DNA of 64,000 bases, from the NCBI RefSeq assembly GCF_014647975.1, contig NZ_BMQF01000009.1, forward strand, positions 1 to 64,000. Reading direction: 5' to 3'. The DNA is from Streptomyces fumigatiscleroticus. Lineage in GTDB: Bacteria > Actinomycetota > Actinomycetes > Streptomycetales > Streptomycetaceae. Positions 50,841-58,864 of this stretch are shown one piece after another. A model generated the notes under the pieces. It saw nothing but the letters and a program-made list of their open reading frames with translations, searched no databases and was not told where the DNA came from. Within the stretch, counting starts at the first letter, position 1. Each line of letters starts with the position of its first letter. Both the position numbers and the translations under genes were made by a program.

Positions 50841-51666
50841 CGCGCTGGTGCGGGTCGGACGGGCCCTGCGGCTCGCCCTGCTGATCGCGCTCGCCCTGCT
50901 GTTCCTGGTCCCGTTCTATCTCCTGGTGCGCAACGGCCTGGCGAGCGAGCAGGACATCACCTCGCCCGAGTGGACCCTGTTCCCCTCCGAGGTGCGGTGG
51001 GAGAACGTGCGCGAACTCTTCCAGGACACCTCCGTGCCCTTCGCCCGCTCCCTGCTCAACTCCGCGCTGATCGCCGTCGCCACGACCCTCGGCACGGTCG
51101 TCCTGGCCTCGCTGGCGGGCTACGGCCTGGCCCGCATCCCCTACCGGCACGCCGACAAGGTCTTCTACGCCATCCTCGGCACCCTGATGGTCCCGGCCGC
51201 CGTGACCTTCGTCCCCAGCTTCGTGCTCGTCTCGTCGCTGGGGTGGATCTCCACCCTGCGCGGACTGGTCGTCCCCACGCTGTTCTCGGCCTTCGCCTGC
51301 TTCGTCTTCCGCCAGTACTTCCTCGGCTTCCCGCGGGAGCTGGAGGACGCCGCGCAGGTCGACGGGCTCGGTCACTGGCGGACGTACTGGCTCGTCGTCG
51401 TACCCAACGCACGGCCCGTCCTCGCCGCCGTGGCGGCCATCGTCTTCATCGGGGCGTGGAACTCCTTCCTGTGGCCGCTGGTGATCGGGCAGGACCGGAG
51501 CGCCTGGACGGTCCAGGTCGCCCTGTCCTCCTTCACCACCTCGCAGGTGATCCGCCTGCACGAGCTGTTCGTCGCGGCCGCCGTCTCGATCCTGCCGCTG
51601 CTGGCGGTCTTCCTCTGCTTCCAGCGCTGGATCGTGGCGGGCGTGGAACGCAGCGGGATCGACTGA
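50833..51666 (+). CDS. sugar ABC transporter permease (second)
   Basis: 277 residues from ATG 50833, overlapping the first permease by 8 nt. MalG-like: LLIALALLFLVPFYLLVRNG, the EAA loop ELEDAAQVDGLGHWRTYWLV, and six helices. It completes the importer. A 17-bp hairpin ends the operon at 51684-51721. Its location between two CebR-controlled polysaccharide enzymes suggests uptake of released oligosaccharides, but no CebR box is seen before this operon (inference). Confidence 0.92.
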   Translation: MDDALVRVGRALRLALLIALALLFLVPFYLLVRNGLASEQDITSPEWTLFPSEVRWENVRELFQDTSVPFARSLLNSALIAVATTLGTVVLASLAGYGLARIPYRHADKVFYAILGTLMVPAAVTFVPSFVLVSSLGWISTLRGLVVPTLFSAFACFVFRQYFLGFPRELEDAAQVDGLGHWRTYWLVVVPNARPVLAAVAAIVFIGAWNSFLWPLVIGQDRSAWTVQVALSSFTTSQVIRLHELFVAAAVSILPLLAVFLCFQRWIVAGVERSGID

Positions 51667-51683
51667 CACCGTCCCCGCGACGG

Positions 51684-51721
51684 CGGTGGGAACAGGCCGC
51701 ACGGGCGGCCTGTTCCCACCG
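51684..51721. terminator. 17-bp perfect hairpin between convergent permease and LPMO genes
   Basis: CGGTGGGAACAGGCCGC (51684-51700) pairs with GCGGCCTGTTCCCACCG (51705-51721) over ACGG. It is 17 nt after the permease stop and 4 nt beyond the LPMO stop, so it serves both strands. Confidence 0.87.
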
Positions 51722-51725
51722 TTCG

Positions 51726-52808
51726 CTACGGCGTCACACAGCCGATCGTGCCGGCCGGGAGGTTGTTGCCGGTGGAGGTGGCGGTGAACCCGAAGGTGAC
51801 ACTGCCGTCGGGGGCGACGGTGCGGTTGTAGTCCGCGTTGCGCACCGTGACCGTGCCGTCGGAGGCCGTGGAGAGCGATCCGTTCCACACGGTGCTGACC
51901 TTGGTGCCGGTGCCGGGCTTCCAGCTCACCGCCCAGCCGTTCAGCGCCGAGGTGTTGTGGTTCATCACCTCGACGGATCCCTGGAAGCCGCCCGACCACG
52001 CGCTGGTCACGCTGTACACGGCCATGCAGCCGGTGTGCGGGTCGGTGGGGTCGGTCGGATCGGTGGGGTCGGTGGGCGTCGGCGTGCCGGCCGAGTCGCC
52101 GATGCCGGTCACCTCGCCGTTGCCGCCGTCGAAGACGATGTCGGAGCAGGAGAAGAAGTTCTCCTGGCTGTCCGAGCGGACCCACTGGATGAAGAGCAGC
52201 GCGTCGCCGGAGCGGCCGGAGGGCAGGTTCAGGTCCCAGTAGTAGTGACCGCCCTCGCTGCCCGCCGAGCCCTTCTGCGGCGGATTGGTCACGGTCTGGA
52301 TCAGGTCCAGGTCGTCCCAGCCCAGCTCGGACGTGGGCGACCAGCCCGGCTTGGTCAGGTAGACCCGGAAGTCACCGGGGTGCGCGGCCCAGTTGCTGTA
52401 CTGCACCTGCATGGTCTTCCCGGACGTCAGATGGGTCCGGGGCCAGTCGGCGCGGGCGGCGTTGTAGGCGGAGAAGTCGTACGGCGACCGGTTGCCGGCG
52501 CTGCACAGGGTGCCGTCCGGCACGTAACCGGCGCCGCGTCCGCCCGCTTTGGAGTCCAGGACGGCGAACCAGTTGTACAGCGGCGTCGCGCCGCTCTCGG
52601 CCAGCGCGTCCTGACAGGCCGGGTTCGAGGGGTTCATGCCGCCGGTGCCGGTGAGGCCGTCCAGATAGCACAGGTAGGTGCGCGATCCCGGCATCATCGC
52701 CACCCCGTGCGCCTGGGCGCGGTCCTGTCCCAGCAGGGCCAGGCCGAGCGCTGCGAGCAGGGTGGCGAAGGCGGCTGCCGCCGAGAGGACTCTGCTGCGT
52801 CTGACCAC
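51726..52808 (-). CDS. secreted lytic polysaccharide monooxygenase AA10 with CBM2
   Basis: 360 residues from GTG 52808-52806 with AAAGGAGC upstream. The signal peptide ends at AQA, leaving His34 as the new N-terminus (HGVAMMPGSRTYLCYLDG). This His and His143 (SNWAAHPGDFRVYL) form the copper histidine brace. The AA10 domain runs to about residue 230, then a PTPTDPTDPTDPTD linker, then a family 2 carbohydrate module (CMAVYSVTSAWSGGFQGSVE). LPMOs oxidatively cut crystalline cellulose or chitin. The sequence and the CebR box upstream point to cellulose. The long leader is noted separately. Confidence 0.93.
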   Translation of the reverse strand: MVRRSRVLSAAAAFATLLAALGLALLGQDRAQAHGVAMMPGSRTYLCYLDGLTGTGGMNPSNPACQDALAESGATPLYNWFAVLDSKAGGRGAGYVPDGTLCSAGNRSPYDFSAYNAARADWPRTHLTSGKTMQVQYSNWAAHPGDFRVYLTKPGWSPTSELGWDDLDLIQTVTNPPQKGSAGSEGGHYYWDLNLPSGRSGDALLFIQWVRSDSQENFFSCSDIVFDGGNGEVTGIGDSAGTPTPTDPTDPTDPTDPHTGCMAVYSVTSAWSGGFQGSVEVMNHNTSALNGWAVSWKPGTGTKVSTVWNGSLSTASDGTVTVRNADYNRTVAPDGSVTFGFTATSTGNNLPAGTIGCVTP

Positions 52809-53084
52809 GTTCGCTCCTTTCGGGTGGTCGGGATTGGGCCCCCGCCCCGCCCGGGGAAGGCGCCGCCCGGAGGGGCGAGGGAGACGGGGGACAGGGCCGG
52901 TCCGCGCGTTGCGCTGTCCGGCCGTGGGTGAAGCGGTCGAGGCGGTGTCCGGTGCGCCGCGCAGGGCTCGCGGACGGTGGGAGCGGGGACCCTGGTGGAG
53001 CGGTGGCGGTCGCATGTGGGGGGTTCCTCTCCGGGTGGGCGCCGTGGGGGACGCCGGCGCGGGAGGCTCCGACGCCGCAGCTCG
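52809..53084. other. 276-bp non-coding leader between CebR box and LPMO start
   Basis: The minus-strand frame is open here only through GC bias, and its translation is Arg/Pro/Ser-rich and unlike protein. If transcription starts at the CebR box, the LPMO mRNA has a leader of roughly 250-280 nt. I see no known riboswitch in it. Confidence 0.45.
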
Positions 53085-53098
53085 TGGGAGCGCTCCCA
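53085..53098. promoter_or_regulatory. CebR operator upstream of the LPMO gene
   Basis: TGGGAGCGCTCCCA, a perfect 14-bp palindrome identical to the core in front of the mannanase gene (36610-36623) and to the known CebR consensus. It is 277 nt from the LPMO start and about 150 nt from the divergent small gene at 53250. Confidence 0.88.
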
Positions 53099-53183
53099 TT
53101 TTTCCGGTCGGGTCCGGACTCTAGAGACAGTTCATGTTCCTGACAAGACACCGCGCGACTTTTCGCGGGAAAGCCGGGCAGGT

Positions 53184-53219
53184 AAGATCAACATCTGCTT
53201 CGATGGGGTAGGTGATCTT
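53184..53219. promoter_or_regulatory. spaced inverted repeat upstream of the small-gene pair
   Basis: AAGATCA (53184-53190) and TGATCTT (53213-53219) are perfect inverted arms 22 nt apart, 31 nt before the start at 53250, in a relatively AT-rich stretch. They may be an operator or the promoter region of the coupled small genes. Confidence 0.4.
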
Positions 53220-53249
53220 GAGTTCCTGCCCCCGGAAAGGCAACCGCTG

Positions 53250-53372
53250 ATGTCATCCGTTCTCCACCAGGCCCCGCCCGTCGTCTCGTTGACCGAGCCG
53301 TGCAGGGAAGCGGAAGATCTCAGCGCGGCCGGGAAGGCCGCCGCCGGGTCCGGTACGGGCACGGGGGTCTGA
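53250..53372 (+). CDS. 40-residue protein, first of a coupled small-gene pair
   Basis: ATG 53250 follows GGAAAGG by 8 nt. The peptide opens MSSVLHQAPPVVSLTEPCRE and ends in a Gly/Ala/Thr-rich tail (GSGTGTGV). It has one Cys and no signal or membrane segment. Its stop is only 2 nt before the next ATG, so translation of the two is probably coupled. Family unknown. Confidence 0.5.
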   Translation: MSSVLHQAPPVVSLTEPCREAEDLSAAGKAAAGSGTGTGV

Positions 53373-53374
53373 TC

Positions 53375-53752
53375 ATGTTCATGCGCCACTCCCCGTCCGA
53401 CGTCCCGTTCGGCGCCGCCGGCGTCGACGTCCTGCGTATCGTCTCCGACCCGCGCACCCCGGTCTTCGTCACCGTCCAGGCCTCGGGGCGGCGCCGGTAC
53501 GGCTACTGGCGGCCGTACGACCCCCGCACCAACAGGCCGGGCTGCCATGTCGCCCTGCCGACCTCGACCTGCGACCGGCTGTACGCCGCGGGCCGGATCA
53601 CCCTGGGCGAGCCCCTCGTCGACCCGGGCAAGACGACCTACCGCGTCCGGCTCGCGCGTACACCGGCCACGCCCACCCGTACTCCGGCCGCCGCGCCGGT
53701 GCGGATCCCGGTGGCCCCCGTGCGCGCGGTGGCGCAGACGCTCGCCGCGTAG
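53375..53752 (+). CDS. small basic hypothetical protein, second of the pair
   Basis: 125 residues from ATG 53375, without its own ribosome site. Core: AGVDVLRIVSDPRTPVFVTV, GRRRYGYWRPYDPRTNRPGC and HVALPTSTCDRLYAAGRITL. The Tyr/Trp-rich turn and two cysteines suggest a compact beta-rich fold, followed by a Pro/Thr/Ala-rich tail. It is strongly basic, so nucleic acid binding is possible (inference). I do not know the family; the tight linkage to the 40-residue gene is notable. Confidence 0.6.
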   Translation: MFMRHSPSDVPFGAAGVDVLRIVSDPRTPVFVTVQASGRRRYGYWRPYDPRTNRPGCHVALPTSTCDRLYAAGRITLGEPLVDPGKTTYRVRLARTPATPTRTPAAAPVRIPVAPVRAVAQTLAA

Positions 53753-53886
53753 AGCGGCGGGGACGGGCGGGGGAGCCGGCGCGCGCGGTGAGCGTGGCGT
53801 GGTCGTTGCCGGGCACCCGGATCGGGACCGGCATGATCCGGGACCGGCGCGATCCGGGACCGGCGCGACCCACCGTGGAGGACTCA

Positions 53887-54090
53887 GTGACCGAACAGCA
53901 TCGCGGCCGTGGCGACGGCAGTCCGTGCAAGGCGTGCGGCAGCAGGCCGGCCGGCCCGGCCGGCGACGGGACGCTGTGCGAGTCGTGTGCGGCCGTGCTC
54001 GAACTGCCGGACGCGGCCGACCTGGTCGAGGACCGGGGCGCCGCGGTCCGGCGCGCGTTCGAGCACCGCGATCCGCGGCCGGAGGGCTGA
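53887..54090 (+). CDS. small zinc-ribbon protein
   Basis: 67 residues from GTG 53887, 6 nt after GGAGG. Two Cys pairs, CKACGS and CESCAA, 20 or so residues apart form a likely zinc ribbon. The rest is a charged helix (LPDAADLVEDRGAAVRRAFE). No catalytic features. Such short zinc-ribbon proteins in actinomycetes are usually of unknown role. Stand-alone gene. Confidence 0.6.
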   Translation: MTEQHRGRGDGSPCKACGSRPAGPAGDGTLCESCAAVLELPDAADLVEDRGAAVRRAFEHRDPRPEG

Positions 54091-54300
54091 GGCGGCGCGG
54101 CCGGCCCCCGCCGCGATGAGGCAGAGGCGGTCCCTCATCGGGCGCAGACGGCTCTCCGGCGAAGACGCGGGGCCTCACCGGACGGCACGGCGAGGTCCGG
54201 ACGCGGTGCGGCATGGCTCGTTATCCGGTGGTGCCGCGTGCCCGCAGAAGCCAGGGTTCATGGCGGACGTAGGAGTGTGCCTAGAGGAGGTGGAGCTCTG

Positions 54301-54846
54301 ATGTCCGTGGTGGCGACGGCATTGCTGGCTGTTGCGGTGGCGACCGTGCCGACCGGTGGCGGGCACGGCCCGCATCTGGTCGTCCAGGAGCGCTTCGGGA
54401 CCTCGCCGAAGACCGCGATCACCTACGATCGGGCCTCGGTCCCGAAGGGGAGCCGGGTCGTGGTGGCCGAGTGGAAGCAGAAGAACGGCACGACCACGGT
54501 CGACCTCAACGTGAAGGGCCTCGATCCGAAACGCACGTACGGTGCCCATGTGCACACCAAGCCGTGCGGCACGAAGCCGGACGATTCCGGACCGCACTAC
54601 CAGCACGTCAAGGACCCGGTGCAGCCCTCCGTGAACCCGAAGTACGCCAACTCCCGCAACGAGGTGTGGCTCGACTTCACCACGGACGCGAGCGGCGACG
54701 GCAACGCCCATTCCACGGTCCGCTGGCGCTTCCGCCAGGGCGAGGCCCGCTCCGTGGTCATCCATGAGCACGCCACGATGACCCGGCCCGGGCACGCGGG
54801 CACGGCGGGGGCGCGCCTGGCCTGCGTCACCGTGCCCTTCCGCTGA
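54301..54846 (+). CDS. secreted Cu/Zn superoxide dismutase-like protein
   Basis: 181 residues from ATG 54301 with GGAGGTGGAG upstream. A short hydrophobic signal (VVATALLAVAVATVPTGGG) precedes a SodC-like beta-barrel. TYGAHVHTKPCG has the HxH copper ligands (His83, His85) and the disulfide Cys89. SGPHYQHV holds the candidate bridging His99, NEVWLDFTTDASGDG is the zinc-loop region, and VIHEHATMTRP and ARLACVTV complete the barrel and the second Cys. Not every canonical zinc ligand can be assigned, so catalytic competence is uncertain; some actinomycete members may only bind copper. Confidence 0.78.
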   Translation: MSVVATALLAVAVATVPTGGGHGPHLVVQERFGTSPKTAITYDRASVPKGSRVVVAEWKQKNGTTTVDLNVKGLDPKRTYGAHVHTKPCGTKPDDSGPHYQHVKDPVQPSVNPKYANSRNEVWLDFTTDASGDGNAHSTVRWRFRQGEARSVVIHEHATMTRPGHAGTAGARLACVTVPFR

Positions 54847-54904
54847 CCGGACAGCCGCGGGCGACCCGGCCCGGCCGGGCACGGCGCGCCGGTCGCGCGC
54901 CGGG

Positions 54905-55465
54905 CGCTCGGCCTTCGCCAGACCGGACCGGCGGGCCCGGACGACGGCCTCCGCCCGGGTGGCCGCCTGGAGTCGGGCGAGGATGTCGGACAGGTGGTCG
55001 CGGACCGTCCTGGGGCTGAGGACGAGGCGGCGGGAGACCGCCGCGTTGTCCGGGCCCCCGGCCACCGGGTCGAGGACCTCGCGCTCCCGGGCGGTCGGTT
55101 CGGGCAGGGGCACGGGCGGTGTGCCGGCCGGCCGTGAGCCCGTCAGATGGGCGACGGCCCGTGAGGCGACGGCGGGGCCGAGGACGACCTCGCCGTCGGC
55201 GACGGCGCGCACCGCTCTCCCGATCTCGGCCGGGGCCGCGCCCTTGAGCAGGTAGCCGCGCGCACCGGCCCGCATCGAGGCGAAGCGGGAACCGTCGTCG
55301 TCCATGGTCACCACCAGGCGGCCGTCGCGGGCCGGATACGCAGGATCTCCCGGGTGGCCTCCACACCCGACGGCGTCCGCTCGCCCAGGCGCAGATCCAT
55401 GAACGACCACGTCGGGGCCGTCTTTCACGGACCGCGGCGATGATGGTTTCCCCTGGTCTTTCCCG
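54905..55465 (-). pseudogene. LuxR-family response regulator, frameshifted and truncated
   Basis: Pieces of a NarL-type regulator in successive frames: ETIIAAVRERRP, then DVVV, then MDLRLGERTPSGVEATREIL, then VVTMDDDGSRFASMRAGARG with YLLKGAAPAEIGRAVRAVA, and the HTH LVLSPRTVRDHLSDILARLQ. Extra bases in CCCC (about 55406) and GTTC (about 55399), and a shift near 55333, break the frame. The first 45 or so residues with the acidic pocket are missing. The frame also runs past the normal C-terminus without a stop. Clearly inactive. Confidence 0.8.
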
Positions 55466-55573
55466 GTGCGCCGCGGCCGGTCGCTCCGGCCCGCAGGGCA
55501 ACCATGGCGGTCCCGGTGTCCCGGCGGCATGGGACCGGTGTCCCGTTCCGCCGGGACGGTGCGCCGCCGGGGC

Positions 55574-56356
55574 TCACTCGTGGAGCCAGAAGCCCGTCCG
55601 CCGCAGCCACAGGCCGAGCAGCGCGCGGTCGCCGTCGACCTCGACCCGCTCGTCGACGGGGCGGCCGTAGACGAGCAGCAGCAGGTCGGTCAGCGGGCCG
55701 CGGACGGTGACGGCGGCGGGGCCGGTGCCCTGCCGCCACCTGGGGACGTCGCCGGTGAGGTCGACGAGCCACTCCTCGGCCGGGTGGTCGGTGGCCTGGA
55801 AGCGCAGCACACGTCCGGCGCCGAGCAGCGGCTCACCGGACGAGGTGTCGTACGCCTCCGGTACCGTGCCGAAGTCCATCCACTCGTCGAGTCCGTCCCG
55901 TGCCACCGCCGCGTCGAGCGCGTAGCGCGCCCCCACGGTCCGGGCGGCGTCGGCGCGGTGGACGACGGTCTCGTGCAGCATCCGCCGCGCCCAGAACACC
56001 AGGGGCCGGCCGGGGACCACCGTCCACACCCGGGTGCCGGGGCCCGCCTGGGCCAGGGCGTCCGTGAACCCCTGGGCGCCCTCGGCGAGCCAGGAGTCGA
56101 GCACGGCCATGTCCTGGTCGCCGTAGCCGAAGACGTCGTCGACCAGGTCGTGGGGGACGGGCCCGGTGGCCCGGGTGCGGACGACGGTCTCCGCCCAGCG
56201 GTGGTTGCCGCCGACGTGCCGCAGGAGCTGACCGAGGTTCCACGCGGGGCAGGTGGGCACGCGGGTGTCCGGGGCCGCGTCCCTCACCAGGGCGCGCAAC
56301 AGGTCCGTCTGCGTGAGGAGTTCGGTGCGGTAGCGGTCCAGGTCCCAGTACGGCAT
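55574..56356 (-). CDS. maleylpyruvate isomerase/DinB-type mycothiol-dependent protein
   Basis: 260 residues from ATG 56356-56354. The four-helix DinB-like N-terminal domain (VPTCPAWNLGQLLRHVGGNH, then FWARRMLHETVVHRADAART) carries the His triad used for zinc in the mycothiol-dependent maleylpyruvate isomerase family (TIGR03083 type). The C-terminal part (WLVDLTGDVPRWRQGTGPAA, then GPLTDLLLLVYGR) is the sterol-carrier-like domain found in the same proteins. The substrate is unknown; mycothiol S-transfer or isomerisation is likely. Stand-alone gene. Confidence 0.85.
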   Translation of the reverse strand: MPYWDLDRYRTELLTQTDLLRALVRDAAPDTRVPTCPAWNLGQLLRHVGGNHRWAETVVRTRATGPVPHDLVDDVFGYGDQDMAVLDSWLAEGAQGFTDALAQAGPGTRVWTVVPGRPLVFWARRMLHETVVHRADAARTVGARYALDAAVARDGLDEWMDFGTVPEAYDTSSGEPLLGAGRVLRFQATDHPAEEWLVDLTGDVPRWRQGTGPAAVTVRGPLTDLLLLVYGRPVDERVEVDGDRALLGLWLRRTGFWLHE

Positions 56357-56700
56357 GGGGTCAGGCTACGAGGCCCGCCGGGTCCGCGCTCCGACGGGTA
56401 TCCGGCCATCGACGGCACGCCGGCGGCCGGCTCCCGGCTCCCGCGCGGCGCCCCGGCACGCCACCGGGGCGCCCGGCCGGGCCGGGACCTTCGGCCCCGG
56501 CGGGCCGGGGACTGTTCGGCCCTGTCCTCCCCGCCCGCCCGGCGTTGATCATGAGGCGGCCGGGCCGGTCCGGCACGCGTCGCCGTGTGGCCCTCCCGGT
56601 TCCCCGGCTCGCAGGAGAAGGTGGAGGTCACGTCCCGGTGGACGTCAATCACCTGCACGGCCGTGCCGGGCGCCCCGAGGAGAGACCGGCCGCCGCGCCG
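56357..56700. other. intergenic, no gene seen
   Basis: About 344 bp of very GC-rich DNA between the mycothiol-type gene and the ctaD stub. Both strands have open frames with Arg/Gly/Pro-rich text only. I see no RNA gene or operator. Confidence 0.5.
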
Positions 56701-56799
56701 GTGAGCGGCGGCGGCCCGGACCCGGCGTCCCGGCCGCGTTCCGGGCGCCGGACGGTGGCGTGGCTGACGACGACCGACCACAAGCCCGCCCGCACCTGA
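56701..56799 (+). pseudogene. cytochrome c oxidase subunit I (ctaD-like) N-terminal stub
   Basis: A 33-codon frame from GTG 56701 ends TVAWLTTTDHKPART and stops at 56799. VxWLTTTDHKxIGxLY is the nearly invariant cytoplasmic start of actinobacterial CtaD, just before its first membrane helix. Here everything after DHK is lost. I infer that a second ctaD copy once stood here; only its first residues remain. Confidence 0.55.
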
Positions 56800-56906
56800 A
56801 CGCCGGCGGGGCCGGTCGGGCCCGGCCCGGGACCGGCCGGCCCCTGCACCGCGCGCCCCACGGTCACGACGCTGTGAGCGGAATCCCGAACCAGGAGGCA
56901 CACACC

Positions 56907-57806
56907 ATGGTCCGCACCGTTGTCGCAGGCATCGACGGCTCGGCCGAGAGCCGGGCCGCCGCCGAGTGGGCGGCCCGTGAGGCCGGGCTGCGCGGCCTGC
57001 CGCTGAGGCTCGTCCACGCCTGGGAGCCGGTGCCGCTCGCGCAGGCCCCGCTGCTCGGCGCCGAGACCCGGCAGCACTGGACGGAGCGGATCCCCCGCGA
57101 GACGGCACAGGGCCTGACGCTGCGCCACCCCGGTGTCGAGATCACGCACGTGCACGTCGCGGGCCGCCCCGCCGATGTGCTGGTGGACGCCGCGGACGGC
57201 GCCGGTCTGCTGGTCCTCGGCTCCCGCGCGCTGAGCGGAGCCGGCGGCTTCCTGGCCGGCTCCGTGGGCCAGGCCGTCGTGGCGCGGACCAGGACCCCCG
57301 TGGTCCTCGTCCGGGCCGGGGAGCAGGCCGCCGACGAGCACGTCATGGACCCCGTCGGCATTCCGTCCGCGGCGACCGCGTTCCGTCCCGTGGTCCTCGG
57401 CCTGGACACCGACGGCCCCGACGCCGCGGTGATCGTCTTCGCCTTCGAGGAGGCCGCGCTCCGCGCGACCGCCCTGCACGTCGTCCATGGGTGGAATCCG
57501 CCCCCGTACTACGTCCACGCCGTGGCCGCGGGGGTCGACCCGCACGACGGGATCGCCCCGGAGCAGGCCGCCGCACTCGCCGAGGTGCTGCGTCCCTGGC
57601 GGCGGAAGTACCCGGACGTGGAGGTCGCCGAGGACTCCCGCACGGGCAGCCCCGCCGCCCGTCTCGTCGACGCCGCCCGCGAGGCGTCCCTGGTGGTGGT
57701 GGGCCGGCGGATCCGCCGCAGCCCGTTCGGCGTCCACATCGGCCCCGTCACCCACGCGGTCCTGCACCACGCCGCCGCCCCCGTCGCCGTCGTCGCGCAC
57801 GGCTGA
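56907..57806 (+). CDS. tandem universal stress protein
   Basis: 299 residues from ATG 56907 with AGGAGGCA upstream. Two UspA domains: VRTVVAGIDGSAESRAAAEW to about residue 140 with ATP-loop GSRALSGAGGFLAGSVGQAV, and FRPVVLGLDTDGPDAAVIVF onward with GRRIRRSPFGVHIGPVTHAV. The first domain keeps the G-x2-G-x9-G-S ATP motif; the second is degenerate (RRSPFGVHIG). Members are part of the hypoxia/dormancy regulon in actinobacteria. The OsdR-like regulator lies 1 kb downstream. Confidence 0.92.
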   Translation: MVRTVVAGIDGSAESRAAAEWAAREAGLRGLPLRLVHAWEPVPLAQAPLLGAETRQHWTERIPRETAQGLTLRHPGVEITHVHVAGRPADVLVDAADGAGLLVLGSRALSGAGGFLAGSVGQAVVARTRTPVVLVRAGEQAADEHVMDPVGIPSAATAFRPVVLGLDTDGPDAAVIVFAFEEAALRATALHVVHGWNPPPYYVHAVAAGVDPHDGIAPEQAAALAEVLRPWRRKYPDVEVAEDSRTGSPAARLVDAAREASLVVVGRRIRRSPFGVHIGPVTHAVLHHAAAPVAVVAHG

Positions 57807-57831
57807 CGCCCCGCACGCCGGCCCGGGGCGT

Positions 57832-58635
57832 TCACAGGGCCGCCGCGTGATCGGGGACGTAGTTCCGCAGATCGCGCGGCGGCCGCCGGTAGCCGGTCGA
57901 CGGCGGCCGCGACGGCAGCTCCAGCACCGGCGGCGGCACCTCCTGGTAGGGCACCGTGCTCAGCAGATGGGCGATCATGTTCAGCCGCGCCCGGCGCTTG
58001 TTGTCGCTCTCCACCAGGTACCAGGGCGCCTCGGCGAGGTCGGTGTGGGCCAGCATCTCGTCCCTGGCCCGGGAGTACGCCTCCCAGCGGGTGACCGACT
58101 CCAGGTCCATGGGCGACAGCTTCCAGCGCCGCAGCGGGTCCTCCAGCCGCCGCCGGAAGCGGTCCTCCTGCTCGGTGTCGCTCACCGAGAACCAGTACTT
58201 GCGCAGCAGGATCCCGTCCTCGACCAGCATCCGCTCGAAGACCGGGCACTGGCGCAGGAAGCGCCGGTGCTCCTCCTCGGTGCAGAAGCCCATCACATGC
58301 TCCACACCGGCCCGGTTGTACCAGCTGCGGTCGAACAGCACGATCTCCCCGGCGGCCGGGAGATGCTCCACATACCGCTGGAAGTACCACTGGGTGCGCT
58401 GCCGCTCGGTCGGTGTGGGCAGCGCCGCGATCCGCGCCACGCGGGGGTTGAGATGCTCGGCGACCCGCTTGATGGTGCCGCCCTTGCCCGCCGCGTCCCG
58501 GCCCTCGAACACCACCACCAGCCGCGCGCCCTCCGCCCGCACCCACTCCTGGAGCTTCACCAACTCCGTCTGAAGGCGCAGCAGTTCACGCTCGTAGGCT
58601 TTGCGTGACAGTTTCGCCGTCTTCTCCTGGCCCAT
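57832..58635 (-). CDS. ppk2: polyphosphate kinase 2
   Basis: 267 residues from ATG 58635-58633 with GGGAGGC upstream. PPK2 fold: Walker A VVFEGRDAAGKGGTIKR (Gly45-Thr54), Walker B/lid VLFDRSWYNRAGVEHVMGF (Asp102), and EDPLRRWKLSPMDLESVTRW. It transfers phosphate between polyphosphate and nucleoside diphosphates, mostly making ATP or GTP from polyP. It is a single-domain enzyme, so the class I type. It is convergent with the USP gene and divergent from the OsdR-like regulator, a setting of energy stress. Confidence 0.93.
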   Translation of the reverse strand: MGQEKTAKLSRKAYERELLRLQTELVKLQEWVRAEGARLVVVFEGRDAAGKGGTIKRVAEHLNPRVARIAALPTPTERQRTQWYFQRYVEHLPAAGEIVLFDRSWYNRAGVEHVMGFCTEEEHRRFLRQCPVFERMLVEDGILLRKYWFSVSDTEQEDRFRRRLEDPLRRWKLSPMDLESVTRWEAYSRARDEMLAHTDLAEAPWYLVESDNKRRARLNMIAHLLSTVPYQEVPPPVLELPSRPPSTGYRRPPRDLRNYVPDHAAAL

Positions 58636-58864
58636 GGCGCCTCCCACTCGACACCGTGCCGGTTCCCGCCCGTGCCCCGGCGGAACGTCCGACAGCACCG
58701 TACTGGGCGGCGGGCGGCCGTTCGCCGGCGGCGGACCGGAAACAGGGCCGTCCGGCCCTGGCCGTCCGGCCCGTGACCGGCGAGGATCCGTAAGGGTCGG
58801 CAGGAGCCCGCGGCCCGCCGCGGGGACGGGCACCGGCGGGTACGGACAGGACGAGGAGCATGTG

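Noticed and set aside
48655..51666. CebR control of the sugar importer operon
   Set aside because: I looked for TGGGAGCGCTCCCA upstream of 48655 and found none, so its link to the two CebR-controlled enzymes is only by location.
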